Of a DNA stretch of 64,000 bases, positions 25,933-32,912 are shown piece by piece; position 1 is the first letter of the stretch; every line of letters starts with the position of its first letter. The notes beneath the pieces are model-generated. The model did no database searches. It was not told where the DNA came from and saw only the letters and a list, made by a program, of their open reading frames with translations. The stretch comes from Treponema sp. (GTDB lineage: Bacteria; Spirochaetota; Spirochaetia; Treponematales; Treponemataceae), in NCBI GenBank assembly GCA_017551705.1, contig JAFZLA010000070.1, positions 1 through 64,000 on the forward strand, written 5' to 3'. Both the position numbers and the translations under genes were made by a program.

Positions 25933-26421
25933 ATGCTTTACAAATCATTCAAGATTCCCTGCGGGGAATGCGGTCAGGCGGAACAAAAGTTGAACGCCTT
26001 TTTGGCAGGACACAGAATCATCTGCATTCAAAAAGAATTTTGCGCGGCGGAATGTTCTTGGTGCTTTTTGATTGAATACGCCGAGGACACTTTTGGAAAA
26101 TCAGCGGCAACAAAAACCGACTACATGCAAATTCTTAGCAAAGAAGAATTTGCGGTGTTTTCAAAGTTGCGGGAGCTGCGCAAAAAATTTTCGATTGAAG
26201 AAAAAATTCCCGCTTACGCAGTCTTTACGGACGAACAGCTATTCCAGCTTGTAAAAACAAATCCTCAACGCGTGGCGCAAATGCAAAAGATAAACGGAAT
26301 TGGCCAAAGCAAGGCGCAAAAATACGGCGAAGCCTTTTTGGAAAGACTGAATGGAAAGATTGCCGCGTCAAGCGCGGCAATGACAGACGGCGCAACGCAA
26401 AATGAAGCCGACATATTTTAG
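25933..26421 (+). CDS. HRDC-domain accessory protein of the diversity-generating retroelement
   Basis: 162 residues. The N-terminal part has paired cysteines (CGECG, then FCAAECSWC) that could hold a metal. From about residue 72 there is an HRDC domain (EEFAVFSKLRELRKKFS...IPAYAVFTDEQLFQLV...INGIGQSKAQKYG), a nucleic-acid-binding fold of RecQ helicases and RNase D. HRDC proteins are known companions of some DGR reverse transcriptases. Its 3' end overlaps the reverse transcriptase by 20 bp, and its last 23 residues or so come from a hairpin repeat. No Avd gene is present. Starts about 6 nt after TATATT. Confidence 0.82.
   Translation: MLYKSFKIPCGECGQAEQKLNAFLAGHRIICIQKEFCAAECSWCFLIEYAEDTFGKSAATKTDYMQILSKEEFAVFSKLRELRKKFSIEEKIPAYAVFTDEQLFQLVKTNPQRVAQMQKINGIGQSKAQKYGEAFLERLNGKIAASSAAMTDGATQNEADIF
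26360..26384. repeat. Hairpin repeat, family C, inverted copy in HRDC gene
   Basis: TTGCCGCGTCAAGCGCGGCA followed by ATGAC; reverse complement of the copy after the reverse transcriptase at 27369-27392. It lies in frame near the end of the HRDC gene and codes part of its tail. Confidence 0.8.
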
Positions 26422-27367
26422 CCAAATCTGTTCCATAGAAAATCTTGAGCTTGCCTATTACAAGGCCTCAAAACGCAAGAAAAGCGCCAACAGCTTCTTG
26501 TTCTTTAGGAAAAACGAGGAGGTCAATGTCCAAAAGATACAACAGCGGCTTTTGAGCGCAACTTGGGAATGCGGAGCTTACAAGCAGTTCAGAATTTTTG
26601 AGCCAAAGGAAAGGCTTATCACAGCCGCTCCTTTTGAGGACAGAATCGTCCACCACGCCCTGATCAATGTCTTGGAACCCTTGTTTGAAAGGCAGTTTGT
26701 GTTCCACACATACGCATGCCGCAAGGGCAAAGGAACCCACGCGGCGATACGGCAGGCGCAAAAGTTTTGCAAAAATGGAATGTTCTTCTTAAAGCTGGAT
26801 GTCCGCAAGTATTTTGACAGCATCGACCATGACATTCTAAAAAAGCGCTTGCGCCGCCTTACAAACGAAGGCCGCGCAAACGACTTGTTCCAAAAGATAA
26901 TTGGCTCTTACACATCAGAGCTTGCGCAAAAACAAAATTTGCAAAAGGGAATCCCAATCGGAAACCTTACCAGCCAGTTTTTTGCAAACCTTTATCTTTC
27001 GGACGCGGACCACTATGTTTTGGAAGTCCTAAAGGCGGACGGCTACATCCGCTACATGGACGACATTTTGATATTCAGCAAGAGCTTAAGGCATCTAAAA
27101 ATTGTCCACAAAAAACTTGCTGAATATTGCAAAGAAAACCTTGCGCTGGAGCTAAAGCCGCCGGTTTTTGGCCGCTGCGACTTGGGAATTCCGTTTTTGG
27201 GAAAGCTTGTGACAAAAACGCAAATAAAAACGCTTTCGGAAAAAAGGAGGCTGAAGGCAAAAAAGATAAAGCGGATAGACAAGCTTGTCCAAAGCGGAGC
27301 GTTGAGCCAGCAAAAAGGCGCCGAGCGAATCAACGCCATAATCGCCGACGCGCGCATGAAAAATTGA
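26402..27367 (+). CDS. Diversity-generating retroelement reverse transcriptase
   Basis: 321 residues, usual size for DGR enzymes. Motif A is LKLDVRKYFDSIDHDIL with catalytic Asp133; motif B is GIPIGNLTSQFFANLYL (183-199), the DGR hallmark in place of the QG of retroviral enzymes; motif C is YIRYMDDILIF with Asp220 and Asp221; IPFLGKLV follows. There is no intron maturase or toxin domain. Makes cDNA from the template-repeat RNA with errors at adenines (family knowledge). Encoded on the plus strand, convergent to the template repeat and target gene. Overlaps the HRDC gene by 20 bp. Confidence 0.95.
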   Translation: MKPTYFSQICSIENLELAYYKASKRKKSANSFLFFRKNEEVNVQKIQQRLLSATWECGAYKQFRIFEPKERLITAAPFEDRIVHHALINVLEPLFERQFVFHTYACRKGKGTHAAIRQAQKFCKNGMFFLKLDVRKYFDSIDHDILKKRLRRLTNEGRANDLFQKIIGSYTSELAQKQNLQKGIPIGNLTSQFFANLYLSDADHYVLEVLKADGYIRYMDDILIFSKSLRHLKIVHKKLAEYCKENLALELKPPVFGRCDLGIPFLGKLVTKTQIKTLSEKRRLKAKKIKRIDKLVQSGALSQQKGAERINAIIADARMKN

Positions 27368-27368
27368 T

Positions 27369-27392
27369 GTCATTGCCGCATTGACGCGGCAA
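27369..27392. repeat. Hairpin repeat, family C, copy after the reverse transcriptase
   Basis: GTCATTGCCGCATTGACGCG followed by GCAA, directly after the reverse-transcriptase stop. Same family as 26360-26384 (inverted) and 27743-27769. Confidence 0.8.
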
Positions 27393-27397
27393 ACAAA

Positions 27398-27451
27398 AAA
27401 GCGGAAAAGCGCCTCTGTCGAATCCACGATTAAAAGGCGCGTCTCCGCTTT
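27398..27451. terminator. Hairpin between reverse transcriptase and template repeat
   Basis: AAAGCGGA (27398-27405) pairs with TCCGCTTT (27444-27451), and GCGCCT (27409-27414) with AGGCGC (27435-27440). On the minus strand it is followed by TTTTTTG, a good intrinsic terminator for the template RNA; on the plus strand by ATGTTTTTG, a weaker one for the reverse transcriptase. Confidence 0.75.
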
Positions 27452-27526
27452 ATGTTTTTGTTTGGGTCAAAAGATTAAATCATTTTTCCCGCGAAAATTC
27501 CGGTACCCCCTTAGCCATGGGCAGTG

Positions 27527-27676
27527 CTGAGCGGAGCGAACCACGCGGAAGCCAAGATTGTTGTTGCGGTTGTTGGGGTTGTTGTTGTTCCGGTTAGCGA
27601 CCGAGCAGTTGTCAGCATTATTGTTCCAACTGCCGCCACGAATTACGCGGTTAGACCCCGACGACGCGCCGAGCGC
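27527..27676 (-). repeat. DGR template repeat (TR)
   Basis: 150 bp matching the variable repeat at 27885-28034 (offset 358) with 18 differences. In the minus (sense) strand every difference is at a TR adenine: 9 A-to-T, 7 A-to-G, 2 A-to-C. Of 35 adenines 18 are changed; none of 115 other bases is. The template is built from AAC/AAT codons, which on mutation give most amino acids but never a stop. It ends in the adenine-poor segment GGCTTCCGCGTGGTTCGC that would act as the homing anchor. Confidence 0.97.
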
Positions 27677-27705
27677 TCCATTTTTATGGAATTTCCGTTT
27701 GAAAA

Positions 27706-27735
27706 ATTATACTGAATAAAAGATTGTCGAGTCAA
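27706..27735 (-). promoter_or_regulatory. Promoter of the template repeat
   Basis: On the minus strand TTGACT (27735-27730), 18-bp spacer, TATAAT (27711-27706). Transcription would start near 27699, 23 nt before the template repeat. Confidence 0.7.
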
Positions 27736-27742
27736 GCCTGTT

Positions 27743-27769
27743 GTCATTGCCCGACTTGATCGGGCAATC
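27743..27769. repeat. Hairpin repeat, family C, copy between TR and VR
   Basis: GTCATTGCCCGACTTGATCG followed by GGCAATC; the TTGCCCGA/TCGGGCAA arms form a hairpin. Third copy in 1.4 kb around the reverse transcriptase. Confidence 0.75.
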
Positions 27770-27777
27770 TTTTGGGC

Positions 27778-27804
27778 AAAAAAAAATCCGCGCTTGCGCG
27801 CGGA
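27778..27804 (-). terminator. Terminator of the DGR target gene
   Basis: On the minus strand TCCGCGC-GCAA-GCGCGGA (27804-27787) is followed by nine T (27786-27778). It separates the target transcript from the template-repeat promoter. Confidence 0.9.
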
Positions 27805-27809
27805 CTCAA

Positions 27810-27862
27810 ACGATTGGAATGCCGGTCGCTGGCTGCCGCCCGCTCCCTTGCCTTCCAATCGT
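27810..27862 (-). other. Inverted repeat just downstream of the variable repeat
   Basis: ACGATTGGAA (27810-27819) and TTCCAATCGT (27853-27862) form a perfect 10-bp stem around a GC-rich 33-nt loop, 22 bp past the target stop codon. In phage BPP-1 a hairpin or cruciform just beyond the variable repeat promotes homing; this one is in the same place. Confidence 0.6.
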
Positions 27863-27881
27863 ATTCTTTTGGCTAAGGGGG

Positions 27882-29126
27882 TTACTGAGCGGAGCGAACC
27901 ACGCGGAAGCCAAGAATGAGGTCGCGGTTGTAGGGGTAGATGTAGTCCCGGTAAGCGACCGAGCAGTAGTCAGCAACATCGCCCCAACTGCCGCCACGAA
28001 TGACGCGGTCAGACCCCGACGACGCGCCGAGCGCGTCGGTGCTGGTGCTTATGCTACCGTACCAATCGTAGCACCATTCCCAGACGTTTCCGCTCATGTC
28101 GTAGATGCCAAGGCCGTTGGATTTAGGTGTGGTCTTGACCGCGTGGGATTTCTGGTTCGTGGAAGTTCCGCTGTCGCCGCTGTTAAAAGAATACCAAGCG
28201 TAGTTTTTTAGCTCGCTTTCTACATTAGTTCCGCTCCACTTGTCTGTCGAAAGGGCCGAGCCGCCTCGCGCAAAGTATTCCCATTCCGCTTCTGTCGGCA
28301 GGCGGTAGCCGTTCTTGCTAAGGTCGGCCTGTATGCCGCCGTCAGCGTCGCCAGATCCTGTGTCTTTGTAGTCCCACTTTGAGTTTGTTGAAGACGGGCC
28401 GCAATATTTTGCGCTCTCGTCGTCTCCTTCTTTTACGATGTCCGGCCAATTCGCAGGATTAGTCTCGCTTCCAATCTTATATACAGGGTCAAGGCCTTCC
28501 GCCTTCGAGCGCAGGTTGCAGTAGACCACCGCGTCGTACCAGCTGACGTAATAAGCGGGGAACTTTGCTCCCTTGCCGTAAGTGTCGTTTGGAGAGCTAC
28601 TGCCGTACTTGCAGTAGGTCTCGTACTCGCCCTGCGTCACCTCGTGGTCGCAGACATAGAGCGCTGGGATTACCACGCTTCGGTTTGTAATAAACACTTC
28701 CGAACCTGTCACCGCTCCGCTTGCGGTGCCGGCTGCCACCGTCACAAAGCCCGCGGGAATTTGCGCTTGCGTCACGGCCTTAAAGGCCGCCGTCACAGTT
28801 ACATTCGCGGCGGGCATCGTAAATGTCCGGGAGTTGCCTGTTTCATTTAGTGTAACAGCAGAGCCGTCCGAGGCCGCGCTGATTGTGTCCAGCTCGTAGC
28901 CGCTAGCAGGGCTGATTGTCAGCGTTACTGTCGCGCCTTGCGCGGCGCTTGTCGGGCTTGCGGTCACGCTGCCGTTTGCGCAATCCGCGACTGTCACGGT
29001 GTAGGTTGTAGCGTTTCCGCCGGTTTGCGTCGGCGAGCTTGAGCTGTCAGAGCTGTTGGAGCAGGCCGCAAAGACCAGCAACGCCGCTGCGGCGGCAATC
29101 GCCAACATTCCATTAATTCGTTTCAT
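27882..29126 (-). CDS. DGR target: variable SUMF1/C-type-lectin-fold surface lipoprotein
   Basis: 414 residues. Lipoprotein signal MKRINGMLAIAAAAALLVFA-AC; a Ser-rich linker; residues about 41-115 form an InlB-B-repeat-like beta module (YTVTVADCANGSVTASP...AANVTVTAAFKA); from about 122 a SUMF1 domain (HEVTQGEYETYC, YYVSWYDAVVYCN, GYRLPTEAEWEYFA, GIYDMSGNVWEW, RVIRGGSW) ending GFRVVRSAQ. The last 50 residues (365-414) are the variable repeat, as in Treponema denticola TvpA. Expected to display a diversified binding site on the cell surface. Its own terminator lies at 27778-27804. Confidence 0.95.
   Translation of the reverse strand: MKRINGMLAIAAAAALLVFAACSNSSDSSSSPTQTGGNATTYTVTVADCANGSVTASPTSAAQGATVTLTISPASGYELDTISAASDGSAVTLNETGNSRTFTMPAANVTVTAAFKAVTQAQIPAGFVTVAAGTASGAVTGSEVFITNRSVVIPALYVCDHEVTQGEYETYCKYGSSSPNDTYGKGAKFPAYYVSWYDAVVYCNLRSKAEGLDPVYKIGSETNPANWPDIVKEGDDESAKYCGPSSTNSKWDYKDTGSGDADGGIQADLSKNGYRLPTEAEWEYFARGGSALSTDKWSGTNVESELKNYAWYSFNSGDSGTSTNQKSHAVKTTPKSNGLGIYDMSGNVWEWCYDWYGSISTSTDALGASSGSDRVIRGGSWGDVADYCSVAYRDYIYPYNRDLILGFRVVRSAQ
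27885..28034 (-). repeat. DGR variable repeat (VR)
   Basis: 150 bp ending at the target stop codon. Against the template: Asn codons become Gly, Asp, Val, Tyr, Ile and Leu at positions in the segments SGSDRVIR and W-GDV-AD-Y-CSVA-Y-R-DYIY-P-Y-NR-DLI-LGF. These map to the ligand-facing loops of the C-type-lectin fold in known DGR proteins. Trp, Cys, Pro, Arg and Gly positions without adenines are unchanged. Confidence 0.97.
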
Positions 29127-29173
29127 TTTTTTATTCTCCTTCTCGTATGGATTGTTTTAATTATAACGTCGCC

Positions 29174-29953
29174 CTACTTCGCCCTGTCTTGCTTAATCAA
29201 CAGACGCATGGCTTCGACGGCGGTCTTGATGGCAAGCTCGGTGTCGTGCGCCTGCTTGTTGGGGAGCCCCTTCTTGGCGCGCTCTTGGTTGGCAACGACC
29301 AAAAAGCACGAGCCGCAGCGAACCTTTAGGAATTGTCCGGCAATAAAGAGCGCGGCGCTTTCCATCTCGGAAGCAAGGCAGCCCATTCTTAGCCAGGCCT
29401 GCCACTTGTTCTCAAGCTCGTAGCTTACGGGCATCACCTCGGGCTCGTGCTGGCCAAAGAAAGAGTCCTTGCACTGCGCCACTCCAACATGGTGGCGGAT
29501 TCCAAGCGAGCGCGCCGCTTGCACCAAAGCGCTGGTCACTTCAAAGTCGGGAACGGCCGGGTATTCAATCGGCGCGAATTCGCGGCTGGTTCCTTCCATG
29601 CGGACGGCGCCGGTTGCTATGACAATGTCTCCGCCCAAAACGTCTTCCTGCATTCCGCCGCAAGTTCCCACGCGGATAAAAGTCTTGGCGCCGATTTTGG
29701 CCAGCTCGTCAATGGCGATGGCGGCGCTGGGGCCTCCGATTCCGGTGGAAGTGACGCTGACCTTGACGCCGTCGAGCGTTCCCGTGTAAGTTGTGAACTC
29801 GCGGACGTCGGCGACCAACTTTGCGTTTTCAAAGTGCTCCGCGATTTTTGCGCAACGCTTGGGGTCTCCGGGCATGATGACGTATTCGCCGATGTCGCCG
29901 GGGCCAACTCCTGTGTGATATTGTTTTCCTGATCCTTCTGTGTAATCTACCAT
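29174..29953 (-). CDS. udp: Uridine phosphorylase
   Basis: 259 residues of the NP-I nucleoside phosphorylase family; cleaves uridine to uracil and ribose 1-phosphate. [17 protein letters not shown] (phosphate loop, near 25), [16 protein letters not shown] near 70, [11 protein letters not shown] near 91, and [12 protein letters not shown] (near 193, ribose-binding Met-Glu) are present. Starts MVDYTEGSG. Lies upstream of the DGR target on the same strand with a 47-bp gap; no functional link apparent. Confidence 0.9.
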   Translation of the reverse strand: MVDYTEGSGKQYHTGVGPGDIGEYVIMPGDPKRCAKIAEHFENAKLVADVREFTTYTGTLDGVKVSVTSTGIGGPSAAIAIDELAKIGAKTFIRVGTCGGMQEDVLGGDIVIATGAVRMEGTSREFAPIEYPAVPDFEVTSALVQAARSLGIRHHVGVAQCKDSFFGQHEPEVMPVSYELENKWQAWLRMGCLASEMESAALFIAGQFLKVRCGSCFLVVANQERAKKGLPNKQAHDTELAIKTAVEAMRLLIKQDRAK

Positions 29954-30026
29954 AACGACATTATACTACGAATTTTCTAATAAAGCAAACAAAAAATTCC
30001 GAAAAAGAAACTATAGAGGAAAGAGT

Positions 30027-30191
30027 ATGGAAACAAAGAATGTTCTTATTTCTATGGAAAACGACTATTTTTCAGGCTGCATGGACGAGCTTGAAGATTC
30101 TCTGGAAGAAGGTTGGTCAGTTGTCGAGCGCGAATACGACGAATGCGCCCGCGCTATGTTCTTAACGCTTGCCCGTAAAACAGCGGCGTAA
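30027..30191 (+). CDS. Small hypothetical protein, 54 residues
   Basis: METKNVLISMENDYFSGCMD then an acidic Glu-rich middle and a basic end. GAGGAAAGAGT lies before the ATG and an intrinsic terminator follows within 80 bp, so it looks like a real short gene. No family recognised; divergent from udp. Confidence 0.55.
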   Translation: METKNVLISMENDYFSGCMDELEDSLEEGWSVVEREYDECARAMFLTLARKTAA

Positions 30192-30241
30192 GAATAGCGG
30201 CAAAAACAGCCGTACCGTTTTGCAGACCAAATCACTTGTTA

Positions 30242-30271
30242 AAAAGTCCCGCCCGCGCGGGATTTTTTTTT
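30242..30271. terminator. Terminator after the 54-residue gene
   Basis: TCCCGC-CCGC-GCGGGA (30247-30262) followed by nine T; on the other strand five T follow, so it also serves the convergent luxR-type gene. Confidence 0.9.
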
Positions 30272-30283
30272 GCGCCATTAAAA

Positions 30284-30670
30284 CTAGTTCCAATTTCCGT
30301 AGACAAGGCTCAAAAGCTGAGTCCGCGAATAAACACCGGCCTTGTTGAAAATATTATAAACGTGCTTTTTTACTGTGGAAACGCTCACATCCAAGCGCTC
30401 GCCTATGTCGGAATTTGAAAGGCCTTCAACAATCAAACGCAAAACATCCTCTTCGCGAGTTGAAAGCGAAAAGGCCAAAGCCGCTTTTGAAATTCTTGAC
30501 TCAAAGAGAATGTTTTCAACTTGGTTCTTGAGTTTGGAAACGCATGCTATTTGCCGCTCGGAATATTCCCCAAAATTTGAATTTGCGGAAATGACCAGCG
30601 ACTCGACAACGCCGCCGCTGTCTTTTACGGAGATTTCAAAAGATATTTGGCTGTCCGTTTTTTTCCGCAT
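30284..30670 (-). CDS. LuxR-type helix-turn-helix regulator
   Basis: 128 residues. The C-terminal 60 are a LuxR/GerE domain (LSTREEDVLRLIVEGLSNSD, IGERLDVSVSTVKKHVYNIF). The N-terminal 65 (FEISVKDSGGVVESLVISAN) resemble a small sensor-like domain but no phospho-acceptor is evident. GAGGAAGC precedes the ATG. An intrinsic terminator sits between the likely start of transcription and this ribosome site. Next to the urea island and possibly its regulator (inference). Confidence 0.85.
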   Translation of the reverse strand: MRKKTDSQISFEISVKDSGGVVESLVISANSNFGEYSERQIACVSKLKNQVENILFESRISKAALAFSLSTREEDVLRLIVEGLSNSDIGERLDVSVSTVKKHVYNIFNKAGVYSRTQLLSLVYGNWN

Positions 30671-30680
30671 GCTTCCTCAC

Positions 30681-30720
30681 AAAAAAAAGAAGCCCTTTCG
30701 CATAAACGAAAAGGCTTCTT
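30681..30720 (-). terminator. Promoter-proximal terminator in the luxR-type gene leader
   Basis: On the minus strand AAGAAGCC...TTTCG...CGAAA...GGCTTC then eight T (30688-30681), directly before GTGAGGAAGC-ATG. A weak TAGAAT box lies about 35 bp upstream. Looks like an attenuator. Confidence 0.7.
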
Positions 30721-30802
30721 TGCTCAACGATATTTTTATTCTACACTTTTTGCATAGTTTTGAATAGACTGCGGAATGGAACTAAAGTTTAATTTTTTTA
30801 TA

Positions 30803-30831
30803 TTGACTAAAAATCTTTAGCGCTGTATATA
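30803..30831 (+). promoter_or_regulatory. Promoter of the small membrane protein pair
   Basis: TTGACT (30803-30808), 17-bp spacer, TATATA (30826-30831). The predicted start (about 30838) is 10 nt before a terminator hairpin. Confidence 0.65.
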
Positions 30832-30847
30832 TTCCGCAAGATTCGGC

Positions 30848-30883
30848 AATGAGGTCGCAAAAAAATGCGGCCTCATTTTTTTT
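30848..30883 (+). terminator. Promoter-proximal terminator before the small membrane genes
   Basis: AATGAGGTCGCA (30848-30859) pairs fully with TGCGGCCTCATT (30866-30877), one G-T pair, then a run of eight T ending at 30883. The ribosome site AGGAGG lies only 9 bp further on. Confidence 0.8.
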
Positions 30884-30902
30884 GCCAGAACAGGAGGCTT
30901 GT

Positions 30903-31277
30903 ATGGCTTGCTTTTTGGTTCCTCTTGCAGAAGGAATTGTTCTTACAGGAGCAAAAGCGATTATTGACAAAAAGGCGTCCGCGCGACAAACGGTAAATTC
31001 TGCCAAAGCTTTTTTTGGTTCGAATGTCAGCGCCTTGCAAAAAATGCTTTTTGGCGGAAGCTTCCTTCTTGCGATTGAGCATATCTATCACGGCGAGGTC
31101 GTTCTTTATCCGCCCTTCTTGACGGCGATGAGAAGCCCCGAGGACACAGCCGAGATGCTGCATGAAATGTCAACAGTGGGCGTGTCGATGGCGCTTTTGC
31201 TTACCGCGTTTTGGGCGGCGGCTTGCGGTCTGGCGTATCTTTTTGGCAAAAGGAGGAACAACGCTTTATGTGCCTGA
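30903..31277 (+). CDS. Small membrane protein of the urea island (first of pair)
   Basis: 124 residues from MACFLVPLAEGIVLTGA; AGGAGGCTTGT decides ATG 30903 over an earlier in-frame ATG inside the hairpin. Hydrophobic spans near residues 6-20, 43-60 and 92-114, with ALQKMLFGGSFLLAIEHIYHGEVV in the middle. No family assigned. Overlaps the next gene by 10 bp, so the two are coupled. Position before urtA suggests a link with nitrogen metabolism, unproven. Confidence 0.7.
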   Translation: MACFLVPLAEGIVLTGAKAIIDKKASARQTVNSAKAFFGSNVSALQKMLFGGSFLLAIEHIYHGEVVLYPPFLTAMRSPEDTAEMLHEMSTVGVSMALLLTAFWAAACGLAYLFGKRRNNALCA

Positions 31278-31549
31278 TAATGACGATGATTGCGGCCGCC
31301 GTTTTTGGAAGCCTTTTTTTAATTCAAAAGAAAAAGGGCGGCGACGCAAAAGCGCTTTTCTTGGCTGCGGCGATGTTTTTGGCCGCGGCCTTGATGTGGT
31401 GCGTTGACGGAATTTTTTGCGTTCTTGAAAGCGAGCCCTTTTTTGACATAAGCGTCGAGGACACGATTTTGGGAGCGATAATCCTTGTTTCGGGAACCGC
31501 AGTGTTCGCCGCGTACAGTTTGCTCCGAAAATTCAAGGTTGTAAAGTAA
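31268..31549 (+). CDS. Small membrane protein of the urea island (second of pair)
   Basis: 93 residues from MCLIMTMIAAAVFGSLFLIQ; AGGAGGAAC upstream decides the start. Three hydrophobic segments (about 1-19, 27-50, 62-82) with a short Lys-rich loop. Unrecognised. Its translation is coupled to the preceding membrane protein, suggesting a complex. Confidence 0.65.
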   Translation: MCLIMTMIAAAVFGSLFLIQKKKGGDAKALFLAAAMFLAAALMWCVDGIFCVLESEPFFDISVEDTILGAIILVSGTAVFAAYSLLRKFKVVK

Positions 31550-31578
31550 CGAATAAAAAAAACAAAATTATAAAAGAC

Positions 31579-31627
31579 AAAGGCGTCTGTTTTCTTAAGC
31601 TAGCAGGGAAACGGGCGTCTTTTTTTA
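31579..31627 (+). terminator. Terminator hairpin in the urtA leader
   Basis: AAAGGCGTCTGTTTTC pairs along its whole length (several G-U pairs) with GGGAAACGGGCGTCTTT, then seven T in all. TATAAA at 31569-31574 lies just before it, though without a clear -35, so it may be both the end of the upstream operon and an attenuator for urtA. Confidence 0.75.
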
Positions 31628-31658
31628 TAAAATAATAAATGATTTGGAGGAAAAAATC

Positions 31659-32858
31659 ATGAAAAGAACAATCAATTTAATTGCGGGAACGGCTGTGGCC
31701 GCCTCGCTTTTGCTCGGACTTTCATCTTGCTCAAAGAAAGAGGAATCAAGAACCGTCAAGGTAGGAATTCTTCATTCGTTGAGCGGAACGATGGCCATCT
31801 CAGAAACTTCCGTTCGCGACGCTGAATTGCTTGCTATTAAAGAAATCAACGCCAAGGGCGGAGTTTTGGGAAGACAAATTGAAGTGGTCCAAGAGGACGG
31901 CGCCAGCGAGCCGCAAATTTTCGCCGAGCGCGCCAGAAAGCTCATTCAAAACGACAAGGTCGCTACAATTTTCGGGTGCTGGACAAGCGCCTCTAGAAAG
32001 GCCGTAAAGCCTGTAGTCGAAGAGACAGGCGCGCTCTTGTGGTATCCCGTTCAGTACGAAGGAATGGAGCAAAGCCCCAACATCATGTACATGGGCGCCG
32101 CTCCCAACCAGCAGGCAGTTCCCGCCGTTGAATTCTGCGCGAGCAATTTTGGAAGCAACATTTTCCTCGTAGGAAGCGACTATGTTTTCCCGAGAACAGC
32201 AAACAAAATCATCAAGGCGCAGCTTGGCTACCTTGGCGGAACAGTCGCCGGCGAAGAGTATACTCCGATGGGACACACGGACTTCGCCACAATCGTTTCA
32301 AAAATCAAGGCCGCAAAACCTGATTGCATCATCAACACGCTTAACGGAGACTCAAACGTCGCCTTCTTCAAGCAGTTGACAGACGCTGGAATCACCGCAA
32401 AGACAATTCCCGTAATGTCTTTTTCAATCGCGGAAGAGGAAGTTGGCGGAGTTGGCGTCAACAACCTTAAGGGACACTACGTCGCATGGAACTACTACCA
32501 GACGACTCAAACACCCGAAAACACGGCTTTTGTAAAGGCTTACAAGGCGGCCTACGGCGAGCATCGCGTCACCGACGACCCCATCGAAGCCGGCTACATC
32601 GGAGTTTACTTGTGGGCCAAGGCCGCCGAAAAGGCCGGCTCGTTTGACGTCGAAAAGCTTCGCGCGGCCGCAAAGGGAATAACTTTCCAAGCGCCCGAAG
32701 GCAAAGTAACGCTCGACGGCGACAACCAGCACATCTACAAGCCGGTTAGAATTGGAAAAATCAATTCCGAAGGCTTGATTGACGAAGTATGGGCTACAAA
32801 AGGAGCCGTCAAGCCGGATCCTTACCTAACGACATACGACTGGGCAAAGGGCTTGTAA
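31659..32858 (+). CDS. urtA: Urea ABC transporter, substrate-binding lipoprotein
   Basis: 399 residues from [24 protein letters not shown] (lipobox); GGAGG precedes the ATG. Periplasmic-binding fold of the branched-chain-amino-acid type: [20 protein letters not shown] near the start, [38 protein letters not shown] and [16 protein letters not shown], the UrtA pattern that binds urea (or short amides). Followed by a terminator and then the permease and ATPase genes, and facing the urease operon. Confidence 0.93.
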   Translation: MKRTINLIAGTAVAASLLLGLSSCSKKEESRTVKVGILHSLSGTMAISETSVRDAELLAIKEINAKGGVLGRQIEVVQEDGASEPQIFAERARKLIQNDKVATIFGCWTSASRKAVKPVVEETGALLWYPVQYEGMEQSPNIMYMGAAPNQQAVPAVEFCASNFGSNIFLVGSDYVFPRTANKIIKAQLGYLGGTVAGEEYTPMGHTDFATIVSKIKAAKPDCIINTLNGDSNVAFFKQLTDAGITAKTIPVMSFSIAEEEVGGVGVNNLKGHYVAWNYYQTTQTPENTAFVKAYKAAYGEHRVTDDPIEAGYIGVYLWAKAAEKAGSFDVEKLRAAAKGITFQAPEGKVTLDGDNQHIYKPVRIGKINSEGLIDEVWATKGAVKPDPYLTTYDWAKGL

Positions 32859-32864
32859 CAATCA

Positions 32865-32902
32865 AGGGGCTGCCCGCAATTTTGGACAGCCCCTATTTTT
32901 TT
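32865..32902 (+). terminator. Intra-operon terminator between urtA and urtBC
   Basis: AGGGGCTG (32865-32872) pairs with CAGCCCCT (32887-32894), then ATTTTTTT. Partial read-through would give more binding protein than permease, as is common for ABC operons. Confidence 0.85.
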
Positions 32903-32912
32903 AGGACTTCTT

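Larger units (their letters stand above)
27395..27699 (-). ncRNA. Predicted template-repeat RNA
   Basis: Predicted from signals only: a minus-strand promoter at 27735-27706 puts the start near 27699, and a hairpin with a U run at 27451-27395 would end it. The RNA would contain the full template repeat (27676-27527) with its adenines in the sense strand, as required for adenine mutagenesis, plus flanks of about 23 and 130 nt. Confidence 0.65.

Noticed and set aside
27524-27715. Short plus-strand open frame over the template repeat
   Set aside because: It is the antisense reading of the template repeat with no ribosome site; the repeat itself explains the open frame.
27741-28211. 156-codon plus-strand open frame over the VR
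   Set aside because: Antisense to the SUMF1 target, whose domain pattern and TR match fix the minus strand as coding.
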